Shown here piece after piece: positions 58,590 to 64,000 of a DNA stretch of 64,000 nucleotides. Position numbers and translations under genes: made by a program. Numbering within the stretch: the stretch's first letter is position 1; each line of letters opens with the position of its first letter. The DNA is from Allonocardiopsis opalescens. GTDB lineage: Bacteria; Actinomycetota; Actinomycetes; Streptosporangiales; Streptosporangiaceae. The notes beneath the pieces are model-generated. The model saw only the letters and a list, made by a program, of their open reading frames with translations, was not told the origin of the DNA and searched no databases. The stretch is from contig NZ_PVZC01000003.1 of assembly GCF_003002095.1 (NCBI RefSeq), positions 248,001 to 312,000 on the forward strand. Reading direction: 5' to 3'.

Positions 58590-59360
58590 ATGACCGCGGC
58601 CGAGTTCGCCCGCAGGATCCGCAACCGCGAGAAGGCCATCGGCTACTGGGCGCTGCTGGACGCGCCGGTCGCCGTCGAGCGCCTCGCCCGGCTGGGCTAC
58701 GACTACATCGCGCTGGACGCCCAGCACGGCCTCTTCGGCTACTCCGGGATGCTCAACAACCTGCTCGCCATCGACGCGGGCGGCGCCTCCGTCGGCCTGG
58801 TGCGGGTCGAGAGCAATGACGCCGCCCCCATCGGCCGCGCCCTGGACGCCGGCGCGGGCGGCGTGATCGTGCCGCTCATCGACACCGCCGAGGACGCCGC
58901 GGCCGCCGTCGCCGCCACCCGCTACCCGCCGCACGGCATCCGCTCCTACGGGCCGATGCGCTCCATGCTGCGGGTGGGCCCCAAGCCCGCCGAGGCCGAC
59001 GCCGCCACCCTGGTGCTGGCGATGATCGAGACCCGGCGCGGCCTGGAGAACGTGGAGGCGATCTGCGCCACGCCCGGCCTGGACGGCATCTACCTCGGCC
59101 CCTCGGACCTGCGGCTGGCCGTCGGCGGCGCCACCTCCACCGACCCGGCCGTGGACGAGGTCTTCGACGCCGCCGTGCTGCGGGTCCGCAAGGCCGCCGA
59201 GGCGGCCGGGATCGCGGCCGGTATCCACACCCCGGCCGGCGAGGTGGCCGCCCGGCGGCTGGCCGAGGGCTTCACCTTCGCCACCGTCGCCTCCGACCTG
59301 GTGCACCTGGACCAGGCGGCCGCCGCGCACCTGGACGCGGCCCGCGGCGGTGCCGCGTGA
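58590..59360 (+). CDS. HpcH/HpaI-type class II aldolase
   Basis: 256 residues; the ATG 11 nt after AAGGAG is chosen over an upstream GTG whose extension is not protein-like. The metal-dependent pyruvate aldolase pattern is seen: YIALDAQHGLFGYSGM, VRVESNDAAPIGRALDAGAGGVIVPL, MIETRRGLENVEAI (metal Glu) and GIYLGPSDLRLAV (metal Asp). The family cleaves 2-keto-3-deoxy acid sugars into pyruvate and an aldehyde, which fits the dehydratase encoded downstream. Confidence 0.93.
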   Translation: MTAAEFARRIRNREKAIGYWALLDAPVAVERLARLGYDYIALDAQHGLFGYSGMLNNLLAIDAGGASVGLVRVESNDAAPIGRALDAGAGGVIVPLIDTAEDAAAAVAATRYPPHGIRSYGPMRSMLRVGPKPAEADAATLVLAMIETRRGLENVEAICATPGLDGIYLGPSDLRLAVGGATSTDPAVDEVFDAAVLRVRKAAEAAGIAAGIHTPAGEVAARRLAEGFTFATVASDLVHLDQAAAAHLDAARGGAA

Positions 59361-60586
59361 GCGGCGGCGCCCCGGCCCCCGCCCTCCCCACCGACGGGCG
59401 GCTGCGCCCGGTGCCCGGCGATCCCGGCCGCCGCGACGCCTTCCTGCCGGCGCCCACCGTCCAGGCGCACGCCGCCAACCTGGCCGTGCTGCCCGGCGGC
59501 GACCTGGGCTGCGTGTGGTTCGGCGGCACCCAGGAGGGCGTCGCCGACATCTCCGTCTGGTTCTCCCGGCTGGCGCCGGGCGGCGAGGGCTGGTCGGAGC
59601 CGGTGCGGCTGTCGGACGACGGCACCCGCTCCGAGCAGAACCCGCTGCTGTTCGCCGCACCCGACGGCACGCTGCGGCTGCTCTACACCGCCCAGCACGC
59701 CGGCGACCAGGACACCGCCGAGGTGCGCGAGCGGGTGTCGGGCGACGGCGGCCAAAGCTGGGGGCCGGTGCGCACGCTGGTCCCGGCGTCGGGGTCGGGC
59801 GGGGTGTTCGTCCGGCAGCCCGTGGTGGTGCTCGCCCCCGAACGCTGGCTGCTGCCGGTCTTCCACTGCGTGCGGCCCCCCGCCGGCCGCTGGGTCGGCG
59901 ACCTCGACACCAGCGGGGTGCTGGTCTCCGACGACCAGGGCGCGAGCTGGACGCACCATCCGGTGCCCGGCAGCACCGGGTGCGTGCACATGAACATCGT
60001 GCCGCTGGACGACGGCACCCTGCTCGCGCTCTTCCGCAGCCGGCGGGCCGACGCCGTCCACGCCGCCCGCTCCGACGACGGCGGGCGCAGCTGGACGCGG
60101 CCCGAGCCCACCGAGCTGCCCAACAACAACTCCTCCATCCAGGCCGTCCGGCTGCGCGACGGGCGGGTGGCGCTGGTGTACAACGCGAGCAGCAGGGCCG
60201 ACGCCACCGAGCGCCGCGTCTCGCTCTACGACGAGATCGACGGGGACGGACTGGCCGCCGCGTCCGCCCCCGCCCCGGCCGGCGGGCCGCCCGCCGCCGG
60301 CGCCGCCTTCTGGGGCGCCCCCCGGGCGCCGCTCACCCTCGCGATCTCCGCGGACGGCGGGCGCAGCTGGCCGCTGCGGCGGAACCTGGAGACCGGCAAC
60401 GGCTACTGCATGACCAACAACTCCCGCGACGGGCTCAACCGGGAGCTGTCCTACCCCTCCGTCGTGCAGACCTCCGACGGCCTGCTGCAGATCGCCTTCA
60501 CCTACCACCGGCGCGCCATCAAGCACGTCCAGGTCTCCCCCGAGTGGGCGGCCGCGGACCCGTCGGAGCGGCGGCCCCCGGCGTGA
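59357..60586 (+). CDS. Sialidase-like BNR-repeat protein without signal peptide
   Basis: 409 residues from GTG, overlapping the aldolase stop. Four Asp-box motifs (SGDGGQSWG, SDDQGASWT, SDDGGRSWT, SADGGRSWP) define a six-bladed propeller; QNPLLFAAPDGTLRLLYTA, VRQPVVVLAPERWLLPVF and SYPSVVQTSDGLLQIAFTYHR follow. There is no signal peptide or membrane anchor, so it is cytoplasmic and must act on an imported substrate. Whether it cleaves sialic acid or another acidic sugar (or is a sugar isomerase-like propeller) cannot be decided. Confidence 0.88.
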   Translation: MSGGAPAPALPTDGRLRPVPGDPGRRDAFLPAPTVQAHAANLAVLPGGDLGCVWFGGTQEGVADISVWFSRLAPGGEGWSEPVRLSDDGTRSEQNPLLFAAPDGTLRLLYTAQHAGDQDTAEVRERVSGDGGQSWGPVRTLVPASGSGGVFVRQPVVVLAPERWLLPVFHCVRPPAGRWVGDLDTSGVLVSDDQGASWTHHPVPGSTGCVHMNIVPLDDGTLLALFRSRRADAVHAARSDDGGRSWTRPEPTELPNNNSSIQAVRLRDGRVALVYNASSRADATERRVSLYDEIDGDGLAAASAPAPAGGPPAAGAAFWGAPRAPLTLAISADGGRSWPLRRNLETGNGYCMTNNSRDGLNRELSYPSVVQTSDGLLQIAFTYHRRAIKHVQVSPEWAAADPSERRPPA

Positions 60587-61530
60587 GCACCCTGATCACC
60601 ACCCCGACCTTCGGCCGCTTCTCCGACGAGCCGTGGCGGGTGCTGGAGCGGGCCGGCGCCGCCCCGGTGCGCCCCTGCGCCGACCGCGCGCTGCCCGCCG
60701 CCGAGCTGCTGGCGCGGATGCCGGAGACCGACGCGCTGATCGTCGGCCTCGACCCGATCACCGCCGAGGTGATGGCGGCCGGGCCCCGGCTGCGCGTCAT
60801 CGCCAAGCACGGAGTGGGCGTGGACAACATCGACCTGGCGGCCGCGCGGGAGCGCGGCGTCCGGGTGGTCTACGCCCCCGGCGGCAACTCCCGCGCCGTC
60901 GCCGAGCTGACCTTCGGGCTGATCCTGGACGCCACCCGGCAGATCACCCGCACCCACACCGAGGTACTGGCCGGCGTGTGGCCCAAGCACTTCGGCCCCG
61001 AGCTGCACGGGCGCACCCTCGGCATCGTCGGCTTCGGCCGGATCGGCCGGCTGCTGGCCGGCTACGCGCGGGCCTTCGGCATGGACGTCATCGCGCACGA
61101 CCCCTTCCTCGCGCCCGGCGCCTTCGCCGGGGAGGGCGTGCGCCCGGTGGACCTCGGCACCCTGCTGGCCGGCGCCGACATCGTCAGCCTGCACCTGCCG
61201 GCCGAGCCCGGCGCGCCGCCGCTGCTCGACCGCGACCGCCTGGCCTCGATGCGGCCGGGCGCCTGCCTGGTCAACGCGGCGCGCGGCGGCCTGGTCGACG
61301 AGGCTGCCCTCGCCGACCTCCTGGCCTCCGGCCACCTCGGCGCGGCGGCGCTGGACGCCTTCGCGGTGGAGCCGCTGGGCGACAGCCCGCTGCGGGCCGC
61401 GCCCAACGTGGTGCTGACCTCCCACATCGCCGCCTGCGGCCACGCGGCCAACCAGGCGATGGGCCTGATGGTCGCCGAGGACGTCGTGCGCGTGCTCGGC
61501 GGCGAGGAGCCCAGGCACGCCGCCGTCTGA
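60583..61530 (+). CDS. D-2-hydroxyacid dehydrogenase
   Basis: 315 residues from GTG. Rossmann motif LGIVGFGRIGRLLAGYARAFGM; catalytic Arg in VNAARGGLVDE, Glu in AFAVEPLGDSPL and His in SHIAACG. No ACT or ASB domain, so it is not a SerA of the long type. It likely reduces or oxidises a 2-keto/2-hydroxy acid derived from the acid sugar. GTGA-coupled to the BNR gene. Confidence 0.93.
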   Translation: MSTLITTPTFGRFSDEPWRVLERAGAAPVRPCADRALPAAELLARMPETDALIVGLDPITAEVMAAGPRLRVIAKHGVGVDNIDLAAARERGVRVVYAPGGNSRAVAELTFGLILDATRQITRTHTEVLAGVWPKHFGPELHGRTLGIVGFGRIGRLLAGYARAFGMDVIAHDPFLAPGAFAGEGVRPVDLGTLLAGADIVSLHLPAEPGAPPLLDRDRLASMRPGACLVNAARGGLVDEAALADLLASGHLGAAALDAFAVEPLGDSPLRAAPNVVLTSHIAACGHAANQAMGLMVAEDVVRVLGGEEPRHAAV

Positions 61531-61596
61531 CCGCCCGCCCCACCGACCAGCCCCGGACCGGCCGTGCCCGGCCGGCGCGAGGAGGAAGAGCAGCCG

Positions 61597-62757
61597 ATGA
61601 GGATCGAGCGCGTCCGGATCGACCGGGCCAAGTTCGAGATGAAGGACTTCACCAAGCACCCGACCGGCTTCTCGCTGGTGTACGAGCCGGGCAGCCGCAA
61701 GCCGGTCAGCGCCTACGCGGTGCGGGTCTACACCGACGAGGGCGTGGTCGGCGAGTACGTCGGCGGCAACTCCGTCGCCGCCGCCCAGCTGAACATGTTC
61801 GGCGACTACCTCATCGGCAAGGACCCCTTCCAGCGCGAACTGCTCTACAACGACATCAAGCGGCAGCTGCGCAAGTTCGACAAGATGGGCATGGGCCTCA
61901 TCGACATCCCGCTGTGGGACCTGGCCGGGCGTGCCTTCAACGTCCCGGTGCGCACCCTGCTCGGCGGCTGGAAGACCCGGCTGCCCGCCTACGCCTCCAC
62001 CGCCGCGGGCGACCGCTCCGGCGGGCTGGACAGCCCCGAGGCCTACGCCGACTTCGCGGTGCGGTGCAAGGAGATCGGCTACCGCGCCTACAAGCTGCAC
62101 GTGTGGGACGACTACACCGTGCCCGAGGTCGTCCGCACCATCGCCGCGGTGCGCGAGGCCGTCGGCCCGGACATGGACCTGATGCTCGACCCCGGCTCCA
62201 AGCTGGAGACCTTCGCGCACGCCGTCCAGATCGGCCGCGCCTGCGACGAGGCGGGCTACCTGTGGCTGGAGGACCCCTACAAGGACACCGGGATCTCCAT
62301 CGAGGGCCACCGGCGGCTGCGCCGGCTGATCCGCACCCCGCTGCTGCAGACCGAGCACGTGCGCGGCCTGGAGGCGCACGTCGACTTCATCGCCGGGGGC
62401 GGCACCGACTTCGTCCGCGCCGACGCCGAGTACGACGGCGGCATCACCGGCGCCCTCAAGATCGCCCACGCGGCCGAGGGCTTCGGCCTGGACGTGGAGC
62501 TGCATACTCCGGGCCCGGCCCAGCGCCAGCTGATGGCCTCCATCCGCAACACCAACTACTACGAGATGTCCTTCGTGCACCCCAAGTCCACCGAGATCGG
62601 CCGCAGCCGGCTCGTCTACGCCGACGACTACCGCGACGGCCTCACCGCCGTCGACGCCGACGGCTGCGTCCCCGTCCCCGAGGGCCCCGGCCTGGGCGTC
62701 GCCTACGACTGGGACGCCATCGGGGCCCACACCGTGGAGACCCGCGAGTTCGGCTGA
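61597..62757 (+). CDS. Mandelate racemase/muconate lactonizing family dehydratase
   Basis: 386 residues; ATG is 9 nt after GAGGAGGAAG. Enolase superfamily: K-x-H (YKLHVWDDY), metal ligands in MDLMLDPGSK, LWLEDPYKDTG and LQTEHVRG, and the Asp/His dyad of the MR type (FVRADAEYDGGITGALK, VELHTPGPAQ). These support an acid-sugar dehydratase producing a 2-keto-3-deoxy acid, the substrate class of the HpcH-type aldolase in the same operon. The exact sugar is unknown. Confidence 0.92.
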   Translation: MRIERVRIDRAKFEMKDFTKHPTGFSLVYEPGSRKPVSAYAVRVYTDEGVVGEYVGGNSVAAAQLNMFGDYLIGKDPFQRELLYNDIKRQLRKFDKMGMGLIDIPLWDLAGRAFNVPVRTLLGGWKTRLPAYASTAAGDRSGGLDSPEAYADFAVRCKEIGYRAYKLHVWDDYTVPEVVRTIAAVREAVGPDMDLMLDPGSKLETFAHAVQIGRACDEAGYLWLEDPYKDTGISIEGHRRLRRLIRTPLLQTEHVRGLEAHVDFIAGGGTDFVRADAEYDGGITGALKIAHAAEGFGLDVELHTPGPAQRQLMASIRNTNYYEMSFVHPKSTEIGRSRLVYADDYRDGLTAVDADGCVPVPEGPGLGVAYDWDAIGAHTVETREFG

Positions 62758-62983
62758 GCCCGGCCCGCCGCGGCCGTCCCCGCCCCCCGTGGGACGGGCG
62801 CGCAGCCCCTCCGAAGGCCTCCGCACTCCGCCGACCCGGCCGGGCCCGCCACCCCAGGGCCGCCGGCCGGCCTCCGCGCCGCACCCCCGAGGCGCGGACC
62901 GGCGGACGCGTCCGCCCCGCCCGGCGTCCCGGCGCGGCCCCGCTCCCACCCGACCCCGCTCCGACCGCGAAGGAAGCCCACCG

Positions 62984-64000
62984 ATGTCCAACGAGACCGC
63001 GGCGGCCCAGGCCGCCGCCCCCGACACCCCCGACCCGTACAAGCTGCGGCCCGAGGACGTCCGCGAGGCGCCGACCACCTTCGCCGGCCGGCTGCGCTAC
63101 CTGGGACCCGGCCTGATCCTCTCGGCCGCCGTGGTCGGCTCGGGCGAGCTGATCGTCACCACCTCGCTGGGCGCCCGGGCCGGCTTCGTGCTGCTGTGGC
63201 TGGTCATCATCAGCACCGCGGTCAAGGTCTGGGTGCAGATGGAGCTGGCCTGCTGGACCATCCTCACCGGCAAGACGGCCCTCCAGGGCTACAGCCAGGT
63301 CGGCCCGCGCATCGGTCGGGTCGGCTGGATCAACTGGCTGTGGATCGGGATGGACTTCGCCAAGATGCTGCAGCGCGGCGGCATCATCGGCGGCACCGCC
63401 GCCGCCCTGTCCATCCTGTGGCCGATCTACGGCGAGGCGCTGAGCTTCCCGTCGCTGCTGGTGTGGACGGTTATCGTCACGGTGACCACCATCGCGCTGC
63501 TGCAGAGCAGCAAGTACACCATCGTGGAGCGCGCCGCCGCCGTCTCGGTCGGGATCTTCACCCTCTCCACCGTCGGCCTCGCCCTCGGCCTGCCGCTGAC
63601 GGAGTTCGGCTACGGCTGGGACGAACTCGGCACCGGCCTGAGCTTCGCCATCCCCGCCGGGACCATCGGCATCGCCGTGGCGATGTTCGGCATGACGGGC
63701 GTGGGCGCCGACGAGATGACGACCTACACCTACTGGTGCCTGGAGAAGGGCTACGGCCGCTGGACCGGCCCCGACGACGGCACCGAGGCCCGCGCCCGCC
63801 GCGCCGAGGGCTGGCTGCGGGTGATGCGCCTGGACGTGCTGGTCTCCTGGCTGGTCTGCACGCTGTGCACCCTGGCCTTCTACGTCATCGGCGCCTCGGT
63901 GCTGCACCCCCAGGGCCTCGTCCCCGAGGGCAACGACATGATCACCACCCTCGCCCGGATGTACACCGACACCATGGGCCCCTGGGCGCAGTACCTGTTC
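62984..64000 (+). CDS. Nramp-like transporter lacking the DPGN metal motif (cut by window edge)
   Basis: 339 residues visible; the C-terminus is missing. A hydrophilic N-terminus leads into RYLGPGLILSAAVVGSGELIVTTSLGARAG: where true Nramp proteins have DPGN in TM1 this has GSGE. The TM6 metal motif (MPH) reads AMFGMTGVGADEM. Overall helix pattern and GPGLIL start are Nramp-like. So it belongs to the divergent Nramp-related group often found beside catabolic genes. Divalent-metal transport is doubtful; uptake of an organic acid is a hypothesis. It closes the visible acid-sugar operon. Confidence 0.88.
   Translation, partial: MSNETAAAQAAAPDTPDPYKLRPEDVREAPTTFAGRLRYLGPGLILSAAVVGSGELIVTTSLGARAGFVLLWLVIISTAVKVWVQMELACWTILTGKTALQGYSQVGPRIGRVGWINWLWIGMDFAKMLQRGGIIGGTAAALSILWPIYGEALSFPSLLVWTVIVTVTTIALLQSSKYTIVERAAAVSVGIFTLSTVGLALGLPLTEFGYGWDELGTGLSFAIPAGTIGIAVAMFGMTGVGADEMTTYTYWCLEKGYGRWTGPDDGTEARARRAEGWLRVMRLDVLVSWLVCTLCTLAFYVIGASVLHPQGLVPEGNDMITTLARMYTDTMGPWAQYLF

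Noticed and set aside
60583-61530. SerA phosphoglycerate dehydrogenase
   Set aside because: No ACT domain and catabolic context; named only as D-2-hydroxyacid dehydrogenase.
60502-63078. 858-residue antisense ORF across the dehydrogenase and dehydratase genes
   Set aside because: Low-complexity Gly/Val/Asp/His sequence spanning two well-recognised plus-strand enzymes.
62984-64000. MntH-type manganese/iron importer
   Set aside because: DPGN and MPH metal motifs are absent.

Overview
The window is about 72-75% GC by eye (my estimate, not a computation), with GTG starts, ATGA/GTGA translational couplings and several families typical of filamentous actinomycetes: a Bpa/PafE-type proteasome activator, CYP157-like P450s, a class III lanthipeptide synthetase, PF04672-type methyltransferase, DUF6766 and an AICE. 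I read it as the chromosome of a mycelial actinobacterium (Streptosporangiales or Streptomycetales sensu lato). The genus cannot be fixed from the sequence alone. It has no rRNA, no CRISPR array and no IS element that I can recognise.

Layout. 1-10.3 kb is ordinary chromosome: the N-terminal part of a P450, a SnoaL-like protein and a TetR gene around a double operator, a GNAT enzyme, a secreted GH43, serS, a HAD phosphatase, bpa, a quinone oxidoreductase and a proline-rich MinD/ParA-like protein. At 10.45 kb lies an intact tRNA-Ser(UGA). From its 3' half to a second 63-bp copy of that half at 22.99-23.05 kb sits a 12.6-kb actinomycete integrative and conjugative element (AICE). It carries int, xis, a DnaB_N/DUF3987 replication protein, a 3 x 120-bp repeat region, an FtsK-type translocase, small membrane proteins, a KorSA-like GntR regulator, a Pra-like NUDIX protein, a HATPase protein, and an AT-rich AIPR-family gene as probable anti-phage cargo.

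From 23.3 to 26.2 kb come poorly conserved accessory genes. 26.5-29.6 kb is a compact class III lanthipeptide locus: a LanKC synthetase with a consensus promoter, followed by an unannotated 39-residue precursor with a single labionin motif (SxxSxxxC) and a hairpin terminator. No transporter or protease gene is adjacent. 29.9-46.5 kb holds mixed metabolic and membrane genes, including a CYP157-like P450 without the ExxR motif, an EamA transporter, an SDR/TetR pair with operator, an MFS exporter behind a MerR-type 19-bp-spacer promoter, an ATP-grasp protein, a stand-alone phosphorothioate-DNA sulfur-binding domain and a truncated protein kinase.

From 46.7 kb to the end the theme is acid-sugar catabolism. 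A DUF1537 four-carbon acid-sugar kinase, a DeoR repressor and a PdxA2-type dehydrogenase face a long coupled operon (52.3 to beyond 64 kb). That operon encodes an Opp/Dpp-type ABC importer, an aldo-keto reductase, an HpcH/HpaI aldolase, a cytoplasmic sialidase-like BNR protein, a D-2-hydroxyacid dehydrogenase, an MR/MLE-type dehydratase and an Nramp-like transporter lacking the canonical metal motif. Three copies of TTGCG-N7-CGCAA lie in the divergent region and probably are the DeoR operators. The inferred logic is import, optional glycan cleavage, dehydration of an acid sugar to a 2-keto-3-deoxy acid, aldol cleavage, and oxidation of a phosphorylated four-carbon acid to a triose phosphate.
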